64,000 bases of DNA from Rhizobium oryzicola (GTDB taxonomy: Bacteria; Pseudomonadota; Alphaproteobacteria; Rhizobiales; Rhizobiaceae): positions 62,001 through 126,000 of the forward strand of contig NZ_JAUKWQ010000002.1 of the NCBI RefSeq assembly GCF_030504645.1, given 5' to 3'. Numbering within the stretch: position 1 is the stretch's first letter; every line of letters begins with the position of its first letter. A program made the translations under genes and the position numbers. Shown piece by piece: positions 49,614 through 58,764 of the stretch. A model generated the notes under the pieces. It searched no databases. It was not told the origin of the DNA and saw nothing but the letters and a program-made list of their open reading frames with translations.

Positions 49614-49638
49614 CCAGTTTGCTCCATCAGGGCCGTTG

Positions 49639-50436
49639 TCAGGCATATGGCCCGGTGCGTGAGGCGAAAATTTGGTATTCGTGCAAGGCCGGGTCGTCGT
49701 TCATCCGATCGAAGATCGGCGCCAGCCGATCCGCCCAGCGGTCGATGCTGTCATCATCGCCGATCAGATCCTGCCGCACTTCCAGAAGTGCGTGGGGAAT
49801 GCCAGCAAGCATACAGTGCCGATACATGGTATCGCCCTTCAGCGCGCCGTCATAGGGCTCATTGTCACCCACCAGAATATCGCCCGGTTCGCGGAGCAAC
49901 TGCAGAAGCGGTGCAACGGCACGGTGGTCTGTATCCCAAAGGACAGCGGCGTGCCAGGGTCGGGGCACGCCCTTCCAGGCGGGAGTGTAGGAGTGCAGCG
50001 AAAGCACCAGCGGTGCCTTGCCAGACGCCTCCGCCACCGAGGCGATCATGTTTTCCACCGCTTTGTGATAGGGGCGATGATAGGTCTCGAGCCGATGGTT
50101 CCACTCTTCCGCTGAGATCGGATGATTGCCGGGAATGATGGCGCCGTCAGAGATGCGCATGATGAGGGTGGGGTCGTCCTCGCCCCGGTTCGGATCGATC
50201 AGAAGACGGGAAAAGCGGGAAAGGACGGCGGGAACGCCGAGTCTGGCCGCCAGACGTCGTGTCAAACCTTCGACGCCGATGTCATAGGCGATGTGGCGGG
50301 CAAAGGCGGACGCATCCAGCCCCAGCGATCCGTACTGCGGCGGCAGGAGGTTCATGGCATGATCGGCAAGCAGCACCAATCCCTTGTCACGATTGCCATC
50401 TATGATTTCATGCGAATCAAATGCCTGCCTTGCCAT
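49639..50436 (-). CDS. N-formylglutamate amidohydrolase-family protein, second copy
   Basis: 265 residues of the FGase fold. LLADHAMNLLPPQYGSLG at the N-terminus, SRLLIDPNRGEDDPTLI, and LSLHSYTPAWKG replace the DCHSMPG of the copy at 6081, so the two are distant paralogs. Zinc-dependent amide hydrolysis is the family activity; the natural substrate is unclear. Start chosen at 50436; upstream residues lack family character. It lies upstream of the DUF1244 gene. Confidence 0.82.
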   Translation of the reverse strand: MARQAFDSHEIIDGNRDKGLVLLADHAMNLLPPQYGSLGLDASAFARHIAYDIGVEGLTRRLAARLGVPAVLSRFSRLLIDPNRGEDDPTLIMRISDGAIIPGNHPISAEEWNHRLETYHRPYHKAVENMIASVAEASGKAPLVLSLHSYTPAWKGVPRPWHAAVLWDTDHRAVAPLLQLLREPGDILVGDNEPYDGALKGDTMYRHCMLAGIPHALLEVRQDLIGDDDSIDRWADRLAPIFDRMNDDPALHEYQIFASRTGPYA

Positions 50437-50584
50437 CTCGCTGCCAAATTCCTCTGCGTTTTGCCCTCCTGTTTGCCTGCTACAGGAGACTTGCGCAAGG
50501 GAAAGCGGAATGAAGTCAACTGCTAACCTTGGCAATATAATCGATTAGATTTCATTGACTTTCCAGTGGTGGCGAGCGAAGACA

Positions 50585-51088
50585 ATGCACATGAAATATC
50601 ATGGAGTCCCAACGGAAGCCGTGCCCAACGTTTTTTCCTCTTTGTTTAGCTGCCGCATGATGCCGGCAATCGTTTTTGCTCTGGTGGGAGCGCCAGTGCT
50701 GACGGTTGCCAATGTGGCACATGCGGATTTCCGCGTTTGCAACGGCACCCAGAATCTCGTTGGGGTGGCGATTGGCTATAGGGCCAGCGAAGGCTGGATC
50801 TCCGAGGGCTGGTGGCAGGTACCGGCCTCCAGTTGCGCAACCCTCATCGAGGGGGAACTGCAATCGCGCTATTATTACCTCTATGCCGAGGATGCCGCCC
50901 GCGGTGGCCGCTGGACGGGCGAGGTGAACATGTGCGTGGCCGAAAACGAGTTCAAGATCACCGGTGTCGGTGACTGCTTTGCCCGCGGGTACCAGCGCAT
51001 GGGATTCAAGGAATATGATACGGGCCGTCAGGGTAGCTGGATGGTCCAGCTGTCGGATACGCCCGGTACGCAAGAAGGCCGCAACTGA
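50585..51088 (+). CDS. DUF1036 membrane-exported protein
   Basis: 167 residues. A hydrophobic signal (PAIVFALVGAPVLTVANVAHA) is followed by the DUF1036 domain, starting DFRVCNGTQNLVGVAIGYR and including GWWQVPASSCATLI and YYLYAEDA. Several cysteines suggest a periplasmic disulfide-bonded fold. The stop overlaps the pyk start by one base, and the pairing with pyk is typical in rhizobia. Function unknown. An ATG at 50657 would give a shorter leader. Confidence 0.82.
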   Translation: MHMKYHGVPTEAVPNVFSSLFSCRMMPAIVFALVGAPVLTVANVAHADFRVCNGTQNLVGVAIGYRASEGWISEGWWQVPASSCATLIEGELQSRYYYLYAEDAARGGRWTGEVNMCVAENEFKITGVGDCFARGYQRMGFKEYDTGRQGSWMVQLSDTPGTQEGRN

Positions 51089-52527
51089 TGAAGCGCAATC
51101 GCAAAGTTAAAATCCTCGCAACCCTCGGACCTGCTTCTTCCGAAGAGGCGATGATCGAAAAGCTGCATCTTGCCGGCGCCGATCTTTTCCGCATCAACAT
51201 GAGCCATGCCAGCCACGACCTGATGCGCACGCTGATCGAGCGTATTCGCGCTGTCGAGGCGCGCAATGGCCGCCCGATCGGCATTCTGGCAGACCTTCAG
51301 GGCCCGAAGCTGCGTGTCGGTAAGTTTGCCAATACCAAGGTTACGCTGACGCCCGGCCAGACCTTTACGCTGGATAATAATGAAGCGCTTGGCGACGAGA
51401 CGCGCGTGTTCCTGCCGCATCCGGAAATTCTTCAGTCGGTGAAGGCGGGCGACCGCCTTTTGATCGATGACGGCAAGCTGATGCTGAAGGCCGAAAAGGC
51501 GGACGGCAAGAGCATCGTCTGCAAGGTAATTTCGGGCACTTCGATCTCCGACCGCAAGGGCGTGAGCCTCCCCGATACGCTGCTGGCTGTAGGCGTTCTG
51601 ACCGACAAGGACCGCGCGGACCTCGACGCCGTGCTCGCCACCAACGATGTCGACTGGGTGGCACTCTCCTTCGTGCAGCGCCCGGAAGACCTGGCGGAAG
51701 TCCGCAAGATCTCCAAGGGTCGCGTTGGCCTGATGTCGAAGATTGAAAAGCCGCAGGCGATCGAGCGTATCGATGAAATCATCGAACTTTCCGACGCTCT
51801 GATGGTGGCCCGTGGCGACCTCGGCGTGGAAATGCCGCTGGAAGCTGTACCCGGTCTGCAAAAGCAGCTGACCCGCGCCTGCCGCCGCGCCGGCAAGCCG
51901 GTGGTGGTTGCGACCCAGATGCTCGAATCGATGATCACCGCACCGGTGCCGACCCGCGCCGAAGTCTCCGACGTGGCAACGGCCGTGTTCGAAGGTGCCG
52001 ATGCGATCATGCTGTCCGCCGAGTCGGCCTCCGGCCAGTATCCGGTCGAAGCCGTCTCCACGATGGCTTCCATCGCCACCACGGTCGAGCAGGATCCGTA
52101 TTATTCCAACATCATCTACGCACAGCGTCCGCAGCCGGAAGCCACCGGTGCCGATGCGATTTCGCTCGCTGCCCGCCAGATTGCCGAGACGCTGAAGCTG
52201 CAGGCAATCGTCACCTATACGTCGTCGGGCAATACGGGTCTTCGCGCCTCGCGTGAGCGGCCGCAGGTGCCGATCATCGCGCTTTCGCCGATCGTCCAGA
52301 CGGCACGCCGCCTGTCGGTCTGCTGGGGCCTTCACTGTGTGATCGCCGATGAGCCGAGCAACCTTGATGACATGGTCAACAAGGCCTGCCGCATCGTGGT
52401 GCAGGAAGGGTTCGGCAAGCCGGGCGATCGCGTGATCGTTTCGGCTGGTGTGCCGCTGGGAACGCCCGGCTCCACCAATATGCTGCGCATTGCCTATATC
52501 GGTCCGGATGGCCAGTCCGGCGTCTGA
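51088..52527 (+). CDS. pyk: Pyruvate kinase
   Basis: 479 residues converting PEP and ADP to pyruvate and ATP. KILATLGPASS starts the barrel; LADLQGPKLRVG, the KIEKPQAIERIDEII active site, ARGDLGVEMPL and ATQMLESMI are the usual signatures, with the B domain between about 70 and 170 and a C-terminal regulatory domain from about 345. The TGATG overlap couples it to the DUF1036 gene. Confidence 0.95.
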   Translation: MKRNRKVKILATLGPASSEEAMIEKLHLAGADLFRINMSHASHDLMRTLIERIRAVEARNGRPIGILADLQGPKLRVGKFANTKVTLTPGQTFTLDNNEALGDETRVFLPHPEILQSVKAGDRLLIDDGKLMLKAEKADGKSIVCKVISGTSISDRKGVSLPDTLLAVGVLTDKDRADLDAVLATNDVDWVALSFVQRPEDLAEVRKISKGRVGLMSKIEKPQAIERIDEIIELSDALMVARGDLGVEMPLEAVPGLQKQLTRACRRAGKPVVVATQMLESMITAPVPTRAEVSDVATAVFEGADAIMLSAESASGQYPVEAVSTMASIATTVEQDPYYSNIIYAQRPQPEATGADAISLAARQIAETLKLQAIVTYTSSGNTGLRASRERPQVPIIALSPIVQTARRLSVCWGLHCVIADEPSNLDDMVNKACRIVVQEGFGKPGDRVIVSAGVPLGTPGSTNMLRIAYIGPDGQSGV

Positions 52528-52539
52528 TCCGCAGGAATT

Positions 52540-52564
52540 AAAAGGGGGCTTCGGCTCCCTTTTT
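52540..52564. terminator. Terminator between pyk and the DUF5680 gene
   Basis: The stem AAAAGGGGGC/GCTCCCTTTT with a TTCG loop has T and A runs on its two sides and sits between convergent genes, so it probably acts both ways. Confidence 0.85.
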
Positions 52565-52570
52565 CTGGGC

Positions 52571-53032
52571 TCAATCCTTGATGAGACCGCCGCAGTAATC
52601 GAGAGCGTAGGCGACGTCTCCCTCCACCTCGATAATTTCCCTTCCGGAAAAATGGCTGGCATTCCCGTCGTTGCTATCGAGGTAGCGTCCGTATGGACCA
52701 ATCCATTCAAACCCTCCCAGGAAACGCTGCTCCTGATAGAGAGCCGACAACGCGGCCTTAATGGTCCAGCCGGCGCGCTCGCCGTCAATCAGGTCTGGCC
52801 TCAGAATGTATCCGTAATAATTCATGGCCCACACAGCGGTATCGCCGTGCCACAAGACTTCCTGACCGATGAAGTCTGTCCCACCGAAATAGCTGTCGAG
52901 ATATCGCCACTCGCCTTCCTGCCAACTGAGATCATGAGACCCCACGCGGCAGGAAGCGCTTTTGCGACCGCCACCCACATAGGTCGCCGCTTTGGCGGTG
53001 ACGATGATCTGATTCAACCGCGACTCGTCCAT
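52571..53032 (-). CDS. DUF5680 domain protein
   Basis: 153 residues with no signal peptide. Conserved FIGQEVLWHGDTAVWAMNYYG and YLDSNDGNASHFSG match DUF5680. A compact alpha/beta domain is likely; no function is established. The gene is alone, ending at the pyk terminator, with 62 bases to the next gene on the same strand. Confidence 0.75.
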   Translation of the reverse strand: MDESRLNQIIVTAKAATYVGGGRKSASCRVGSHDLSWQEGEWRYLDSYFGGTDFIGQEVLWHGDTAVWAMNYYGYILRPDLIDGERAGWTIKAALSALYQEQRFLGGFEWIGPYGRYLDSNDGNASHFSGREIIEVEGDVAYALDYCGGLIKD

Positions 53033-53094
53033 CTCTCATCTCCCATATATGGAACGAAAGAGGAACATATGTGCATTGTATGGTCAAGGGAGTT

Positions 53095-54114
53095 TCAGCG
53101 ATCGCCCGTATCCGCTCGCGCGAGCCTGGCTTCGACCAGGCGTGCCAGTCCTTCCAGATCGCGGTCGTGACCCGCAAGCTTTTCGATGGCGGCGATTGCC
53201 AGATCGGTCGCCACGTAATCTGGCTTGTGGCCGAGCCCCTTCACCCAGATCAGTTCGGAATTGCGGATATCGTGCTTCAGGCCGACCGAATGGATATTGG
53301 CAAGCACGATCTTGTCCTGATTCCCGGTGATGATGATCGCGGGCGTTTTGATCTCGGTGTACCGGGGTGAAATGCGCGTGACATAGTCCAGGAGGTTTGC
53401 AACGTCCTCAGCATTATAGCGGAAGGTATCCGGCCTCAGCACGAGCGCGGGCGCACCCTCATCCACATAGCGCTCGCGGCGCTTGTTGGGGCTGAACACG
53501 GATTGCGTCGCTCCGTCCAGCATGGTCAGCCCGGCCGGCATCACAAGTGTATGGCTGAACAGCCAGCCGATGACGGGCGTAGACGTCAGGCGGTAGTGCC
53601 AGTCGATACCGCCCGGCCAGGGATGGGTAGCGGGCGACAGGAAGACGGTGCCGAGGGTCCGATCGGGATGGAAGAGGGCGAAGCTCGCGGCAATCGCTCC
53701 ACCGAAAGAGTGGGCGACGATGATCGCTTTCTCGATGCCATAGGCGGACATGAGCTTGGCGATGGCAGCTGCCTGGCCGTCGGGAAAAGCATTTTCCGGG
53801 CCGCCGCGCTCCGAATAGCCATGGCCGGGTCTGTCCACGAACAGCATTTCGGCGCGTCCCATCAGGGGGCGGAGGAAGGTCGCTTCCTGATCGCGGAGAT
53901 TGCCGCTGGCGCCATGGATGAAAACGAGCGGCGGCAGATCAGCCGCCGGGCCTGCCGGAATGTGCAGCGCGTTCATCCGGTAGCCGCCGACATCCGTCAG
54001 CGTGCCGATATTGGGAAACTGCTTTTCGATGGCACGTGCCTTCCAGGCGGTGAAGCCGAAGGCAACTCCAAAGATAAGACAAAGGACGAGCGTCGCTGAA
54101 AATAGATAGGCCAG
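53095..54114 (-). CDS. Alpha/beta hydrolase with an N-terminal membrane anchor, probable CTG start
   Basis: 339 residues from the proposed start, 293 from the first ATG (53976). The oxyanion site LVFIHGASGN, the nucleophile elbow AHSFGG, an Asp in TGNQDKIV and His in GLGHKPDY form the triad. The frame continues upstream of 53976 for 46 residues encoding a clear membrane segment (YLFSATLVLCLIFGVAFGF), with no ATG, GTG or TTG. A CTG at 54114 has GAGG six bases before it and is nine bases past the stop of the upstream TPR gene. The start could instead be lost by a small sequence error. Confidence 0.75.
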   Translation of the reverse strand: MAYLFSATLVLCLIFGVAFGFTAWKARAIEKQFPNIGTLTDVGGYRMNALHIPAGPAADLPPLVFIHGASGNLRDQEATFLRPLMGRAEMLFVDRPGHGYSERGGPENAFPDGQAAAIAKLMSAYGIEKAIIVAHSFGGAIAASFALFHPDRTLGTVFLSPATHPWPGGIDWHYRLTSTPVIGWLFSHTLVMPAGLTMLDGATQSVFSPNKRRERYVDEGAPALVLRPDTFRYNAEDVANLLDYVTRISPRYTEIKTPAIIITGNQDKIVLANIHSVGLKHDIRNSELIWVKGLGHKPDYVATDLAIAAIEKLAGHDRDLEGLARLVEARLARADTGDR

Positions 54115-54122
54115 GGGATACC

Positions 54123-54740
54123 TCAGGTCCGGCTACCGGCCAGCTTTTCGGAAAGCTTGGTCACCTGTTCCTGCGCCTCGCGGTCGGCAGGGTAGACGCT
54201 CAGGTAACGCTCCCAGGCCTTCAATGCCAGTTCGTCCTGTCCGTTCTCGGTCAGGATGGTTGCCATGCCGGCAATGGCCGGAAAATAGCGCGGCTCGCGG
54301 CGCAGCACCTGCTCGATGTCAGCCATGGATTTGCGCGGATTGCCCATGGTGTAATGCAGCGTGGCGCGGCGGTTCCAGGCTTCCGTATAGGCAGGCTCCA
54401 GCAGTGTCACCCGATCCAGAAAATCCAGCGCAGCCGCGTTCTTCTTGTCGGTGATGGCCTTGTTGGCCCATTGCATAAGGAGATTGACCGTTGCGCTGCC
54501 GGAATCCGTCCAGTTGGAGGCAATCTGGCTGGCGATACCCTTGGCTTTGTCGGGATCACGTTCGCGCTTGAGCGCCTCGAACAGCTTGTCTGTCGTGACT
54601 TTGGCAGACGCCGTGACGGCGGGCTGTGCAGGGGAGGGCGTCGGTGCCGGAGGCAGGGGCGCAGCCGTTTGTGCGGCCGCCATATCGGCAGCCAGAACCA
54701 GCACGGGTAGAATCAGAAGGCCAAAACGAAGAAAGCGCAT
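54123..54740 (-). CDS. Exported TPR protein
   Basis: 205 residues. A signal peptide (MRFLRFGLLILPVLVLAADM) and a Pro/Ala linker precede TPR-like helix pairs from about residue 85, including PAYTEAWNRRATLHYTMG and FPAIAGMATILTENGQDELA. A periplasmic scaffold role is likely. It ends nine bases before the proposed start of the membrane-anchored hydrolase, suggesting translational coupling. Confidence 0.82.
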   Translation of the reverse strand: MRFLRFGLLILPVLVLAADMAAAQTAAPLPPAPTPSPAQPAVTASAKVTTDKLFEALKRERDPDKAKGIASQIASNWTDSGSATVNLLMQWANKAITDKKNAAALDFLDRVTLLEPAYTEAWNRRATLHYTMGNPRKSMADIEQVLRREPRYFPAIAGMATILTENGQDELALKAWERYLSVYPADREAQEQVTKLSEKLAGSRT

Positions 54741-54833
54741 GCGGACAAATTAGACCGCATGCGCTGAACTTCAAACCGAAATTTCAAAGCTTTCGACAAA
54801 GTGATGTTGAGAACCGACGAGCGGTTCTAACGA

Positions 54834-54959
54834 TCAGCCCTGGCGAGCCTTGAACCGCGGGTTCTGCTTGTTGATGATGTAAACGCGGCCCTTGCGGCGA
54901 ACCAGACGGTTATCGCGATGACGGGCCTTAAGCGCTTTGAGCGAGTTCTTGATCTTCAT
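54834..54959 (-). CDS. rpmJ: Ribosomal protein L36
   Basis: 41 residues, highly basic: [20 protein letters not shown] then [21 protein letters not shown]. This is the alphaproteobacterial C-minus form, lacking the zinc cysteines of the short L36. It is a single-gene unit. Confidence 0.95.
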   Translation of the reverse strand: MKIKNSLKALKARHRDNRLVRRKGRVYIINKQNPRFKARQG

Positions 54960-55106
54960 TGTTCTGGTCCGCGTATTCCAGGCCGATAGCGGCCCTGATG
55001 TCTCTTACAATCAAAAGCGCGCCCAAGGCTCGCTCTTTAGGATGGGAGGCTGATACAGGTTCACTCCCGGCCTGTCAACCGCAGCCGGGGGCAAAGCCCC
55101 GGCATT

Positions 55107-56165
55107 TCACGGCAAAAGCTGTGTGACATGGCCCATCTTGCGGCCCGGCCGCGCTTCCGTCTTGCCGTAGAGGTGCACCAGAACCTGCGGTCTGGCGAGC
55201 CACTCCGGTAGGGAATCGATGTCGTCGCCGATCAGGTTGGTCATCACGCAATCGGAATGACGGATCGGGTTGCCGAGCGTGAGGCCAGCGACCGCGCGAA
55301 TATGCTGCTCGAACTGGGAGATCACGCAGGCGGCCTCCGTCCAGTGGCCGGAATTGTGGACGCGTGGTGCGATCTCGTTGGCAATCAGCGTGCCATCGGG
55401 CATCACGAAGAATTCCATGCCGATCACCCCGACATAATCGAGGGCGGTGAGAAGCCGCTCTGCCGATTCTCTCGCAACCGTCGCCGTCTCAGCGCCGATC
55501 GTGGCGGGCAGGGTGGAGGTATGCAGAATGCCATTGCGGTGCACATTCTCCGCAACATCGAAGCAGAGGATCGTGCCATCCTGGGCGCGCGCCGCAATCA
55601 CCGATACCTCACGCTCGAAGGGCACGAAGCTTTCGAGAATCTGCGGTACGCCTCCCAGCGCCTCGAAGGCACCGGCGGGGTCATCCTGCGGACCCTTGAA
55701 GACCCGCTGCCCCTTGCCGTCATAGCCCATGCGCCGGGTCTTCAACACGCCACGTCCGCCGAATTCGGCAAGGGCTGCTTCGAGATCCGCCTGGCTGTCG
55801 ATGGCACGAAACTCGGCCGTGACGATGCCGCAGCTGTTGAGAAAGCGCTTTTCCGTCAACCGGTCCTGCGCCACTTCCAGTGCTTTGGCGGGCGGGAAGA
55901 CCGGTCGGTGCGCGGCAAGGCGTTCTGCGGCGCTGACCGGCACGTTCTCGAACTCATAGGTGATGACGTCGCAAGTAGCCGCGAGTTCATCCAGCGCTGC
56001 CGGATCGTCATAGGCTGCAACGATCTGCCGGTTTGCTACCTGGGCAGCGGGCGAATCGGGCTGCGGCTCCAGAATGATGGTCGTGAAATTCAGGCGGGCT
56101 GCGGCCACGGCCAGCATGCGGCCCAGTTGACCGCCGCCGATGATGCCGATCGTTCTCACCATCAA
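55107..56165 (-). CDS. purK: 5-(carboxyamino)imidazole ribonucleotide synthase
   Basis: 352 residues of the ATP-grasp fold. [20 protein letters not shown] is the N-terminal nucleotide-binding start; [26 protein letters not shown] and [18 protein letters not shown] are the ATP-grasp landmarks. It carboxylates AIR to N5-CAIR in purine synthesis. The ATG overlaps the purE stop. Confidence 0.95.
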   Translation of the reverse strand: MMVRTIGIIGGGQLGRMLAVAAARLNFTTIILEPQPDSPAAQVANRQIVAAYDDPAALDELAATCDVITYEFENVPVSAAERLAAHRPVFPPAKALEVAQDRLTEKRFLNSCGIVTAEFRAIDSQADLEAALAEFGGRGVLKTRRMGYDGKGQRVFKGPQDDPAGAFEALGGVPQILESFVPFEREVSVIAARAQDGTILCFDVAENVHRNGILHTSTLPATIGAETATVARESAERLLTALDYVGVIGMEFFVMPDGTLIANEIAPRVHNSGHWTEAACVISQFEQHIRAVAGLTLGNPIRHSDCVMTNLIGDDIDSLPEWLARPQVLVHLYGKTEARPGRKMGHVTQLLP

Positions 56166-56662
56166 GGTGCCTCGTCGATGGGGTATTCGGCCACGGAAGC
56201 CGTCTGTCGTGCGCGGTACTCGTCCAGCCTGTCGGCAAGATCGTCATCGGAGAGGGCGAGCACGGCGGCTGCCAGAAGGGCGGCATTGACGGCACCGGCG
56301 CGACCGATGGCAAGCGTGCCGACGGGAATGCCGGCCGGCATCTGCACAATGGAGAGAAGGCTATCCTGACCGCTGAGCGCCTTGGATTGCACCGGCACGC
56401 CGAACACCGGAAGCGGTGTCATCGATGCAGCCATGCCGGGCAGATGAGCGGCGCCGCCAGCGCCTGCGATGATAACCTTGAAACCCTCGTCACGGGCGCT
56501 CTTGGCGAACGCTACCAGGCGATCCGGCGTGCGATGGGCGGAGACGATGCGGGCTTCGTAACCGATGTCGAGCGCGTCGAGCGTGTCGGCGGCATTCTTC
56601 ATCGTTTCCCAGTCGGACTGGCTGCCCATGATGATGGCGACGGGAGGTCTTTCCAACGGCAT
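56162..56662 (-). CDS. purE: N5-carboxyaminoimidazole ribonucleotide mutase
   Basis: 166 residues. [22 protein letters not shown] and [13 protein letters not shown] are the class I PurE signatures. It moves the carboxyl group made by PurK from N5 to C4. The two genes overlap by four bases (ATGA), with purE first. Confidence 0.96.
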   Translation of the reverse strand: MPLERPPVAIIMGSQSDWETMKNAADTLDALDIGYEARIVSAHRTPDRLVAFAKSARDEGFKVIIAGAGGAAHLPGMAASMTPLPVFGVPVQSKALSGQDSLLSIVQMPAGIPVGTLAIGRAGAVNAALLAAAVLALSDDDLADRLDEYRARQTASVAEYPIDEAP

Positions 56663-56680
56663 CTGGTTCTAATACCCCTG

Positions 56681-56884
56681 TCAGGCAATAATATCCGGAA
56701 TGATCTGGTCTTCGAGCTGGCTCATCTTGTCCTTGATGGCCAATTTCTTCTTCTTCATGCGCTGTATACGAAGCGCTTCGCAGCCGGTTTCAATCATGGC
56801 ATTAATCGCGGCGTCGTAGTCTTCATGCTCCTGACGGAGCCTTGCCAGCGCCAATCTGATATCAGCCTGTTCCTGATCGGCCAT
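56681..56884 (-). CDS. YdcH/DUF465-like coiled-coil protein
   Basis: 67 residues, one long charged helix with heptads: RLALARLRQEHEDYDAAINA and RIQRMKKKKLAIKDKMSQLE. This fits the DUF465 family, whose role is unknown. Start at 56884 (MADQEQADI). It precedes purE on the same strand by 18 bases and may be cotranscribed. Confidence 0.75.
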   Translation of the reverse strand: MADQEQADIRLALARLRQEHEDYDAAINAMIETGCEALRIQRMKKKKLAIKDKMSQLEDQIIPDIIA

Positions 56885-57255
56885 GTCTTTCGTCCCCATC
56901 TATGATTCCGGTCTTTGTCCTGCCGGGGAAATGCCGGAAGCTCCTATCATCAAACCACCGGAACGACTAGTGCAGGCTCCTGCAATTCTTCAAGAGTTTC
57001 ACGGCAGAAGCTGCCCGCAAGCTTACCAGAACGCTTGGATTTTGAGCAGAACCTCTGCTTTGTGCTGGCTTGAGGCAGGGTTAACGCTCGCGACACTGCC
57101 GTTCAACATCATTTAAACATGACCACCAATTCGCCGCACCGAAACCACGTTTTCGCCTTCGACAAAGCCGTTTGTTCGTGTCACAATTCCTTTGCAAACC
57201 TGAAGCCATTGGCTGGAGGAAGGCTGGTGGCAGGTAAAAAGGAAGGACGTGCCAC
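56885..57255. other. Intergenic region between two YdcH-like genes
   Basis: About 370 bases. It contains a short palindrome TGCAG/CTGCA around 56970-56983 and, near 57235-57245, the GGAAGGACG ribosome-binding site of the rightward gene. I saw no credible additional coding region. Divergent promoters of the two YdcH-like genes are expected here. Confidence 0.45.
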
Positions 57256-57432
57256 ATGACCATTCAGGCTCATATCGCATCGCTTGAAAAGAAACACGGT
57301 GCTCTTGAGGAGGAGCTCCAAAGCGTTCTTGCGTCCCCCTCATCAGACGATCGAATGATCGCGGAATTGAAGCGTCGTAAACTGCGTCTCAAAGACGAAA
57401 TGGAGCGGCTGAAGAAAGACACCCGCCATTGA
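57256..57432 (+). CDS. Second YdcH/DUF465-like protein
   Basis: 58 residues starting MTIQAHIASLEKKHGALEEE and ending EMERLKKDTRH. It has the two short helical stretches of the DUF465 family, including MIAELKRRKLRLKDEMERL. GGAAGGACG lies upstream of the ATG. It is divergent from the copy at 56681. Confidence 0.78.
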   Translation: MTIQAHIASLEKKHGALEEELQSVLASPSSDDRMIAELKRRKLRLKDEMERLKKDTRH

Positions 57433-57513
57433 TCTTTTCACGGTTCCTATGAGTTCATGAAATGGCCGCCGCCCGGCACGTGTTTCAGATTTCCGTGGCG
57501 GTGGTTCTTGTTT

Positions 57514-57774
57514 TCAGGACCAGAACTGGTCCAGCCAGATATTCAGTTTCTGAAATCCCTTGGCATTGACGGCGTAAATTCGCTTCGTCCCTTGCGACGT
57601 CACAGTCACAAGGTTGCTGTCCAGCAATGCTTTAAGATGTTGCGACACTGCCGGTCGGCTGATTGGCAAGCCGTCAGCCAGTTCATTCACCGTTTTGGGT
57701 GCGCGTCGTAATTCCTCCAGCAGATAGCGCCGGTTCGGATCTGCTATGGCTGCGAAGGGATCGATTGTGGACAT
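57514..57774 (-). CDS. ArsR-family helix-turn-helix regulator
   Basis: 86 residues: winged helix with ADPNRRYLLEELRRAPKTVN and ISRPAVSQHLKALLDSNLV. No cysteine is present, so metal sensing by the usual thiol pairs is unlikely. It lies downstream of the TauE/SafE gene on the same strand, 77 bases away; a link between them is only inferred. Confidence 0.85.
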   Translation of the reverse strand: MSTIDPFAAIADPNRRYLLEELRRAPKTVNELADGLPISRPAVSQHLKALLDSNLVTVTSQGTKRIYAVNAKGFQKLNIWLDQFWS

Positions 57775-57851
57775 GCTTCAAGCTTACGCGATGCGCGTAT
57801 CCGCCGCAAGGATATTTGTGCGACGCAATATAAGTCGTTTGTCGTATTCGT

Positions 57852-58628
57852 CTACGCGAAGAAAGCATCCCAAAGCAGTTTCAAGGATGCGGCCAGTCCC
57901 AGGCCATAGGCCAGTGGATAGAAGACATCGGGCTTCAGGCGGCGCACGATCATAGCGCCTGCAAAGGTTGCCAGAAGCGCCACCGGCAGCAGCGTCAGAG
58001 AGGTGCTGAAGTTGCGCATGTCGAGCGCGCCGAGCGCCACATAGGGAACGACCTTGATGGCATTGACCAGCGCAAAAAAGCGGACACTGGCGCCGGTATA
58101 CTTTTTCGGGTCCAACCTCAGGGGAAGCGCGTAGATCTGGAAGGGTGGGCCTCCGGCATGGGCCACAAAACTGGCGTATCCGCACAATGTGCCCCAGAGT
58201 GCGGCGGGTCCGATGCGGTGCGGTTTCGGCTCGATCGGCTGGCCCTTGCCGGGACCAAAGGTCTGCCAAAAGTAGCGCAGCGAAAACAGCACCATGGAGA
58301 CCGAGATCACCACTTTCAGCGCATCCGGCGAAACGAGCGCCGATGTTGCCCAGCCCAGCGCCACCCCCACAAGGCCGCCGGGCAGGATGTAGAGGAAGAG
58401 CGTGCGGTCGTTGTGGTGCCGCCAGGCCCAGAGCGCCACCATGTCCATGACGATCAGGATCGGCAGGAAGATGGCCGCTGCATCGAGCGGGCTCACCACC
58501 AGCGCCATCAGCGGCACGCCCATCAGCGCGAAGGCACCGCCAAGCCCGCCCTTGGAAAGGCCGACCAGCGTGACGGCGGGCACGGCGGCTGCAAAGAAGG
58601 CGAGGCTTGGAAAGGTTATGCCGAACAT
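57852..58628 (-). CDS. TauE/SafE-family sulfite exporter-like membrane protein
   Basis: 258 residues with about eight helices. The family starts with VTLVGLSKGGLGGAFALMGVPL and repeats similar glycine motifs (SFVAHAGGPPFQIYALPL). These proteins export sulfite, sulfoacetate or related anions; the substrate here is unknown. The frame extends to 58949, but MFGITFPSLAFF at 58628 is the natural start. Confidence 0.87.
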   Translation of the reverse strand: MFGITFPSLAFFAAAVPAVTLVGLSKGGLGGAFALMGVPLMALVVSPLDAAAIFLPILIVMDMVALWAWRHHNDRTLFLYILPGGLVGVALGWATSALVSPDALKVVISVSMVLFSLRYFWQTFGPGKGQPIEPKPHRIGPAALWGTLCGYASFVAHAGGPPFQIYALPLRLDPKKYTGASVRFFALVNAIKVVPYVALGALDMRNFSTSLTLLPVALLATFAGAMIVRRLKPDVFYPLAYGLGLAASLKLLWDAFFA

Positions 58629-58764
58629 GGAGCAATCATGGTTGATCGTTAAGCCACTCCGGTCTATCGGGTTTCTGGATGAATGACGAGCCCGGATTCC
58701 CTTATGCGGTACTCCGTGCCATGTTCCGCATGCCTTTGCTTCACAACGCCAGATGGGATTACAG

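Noticed and set aside
55084..55104. GC-rich hairpin downstream of purK
   Set aside because: A good stem is present but no T run follows on the minus strand, so a terminator is not claimed.
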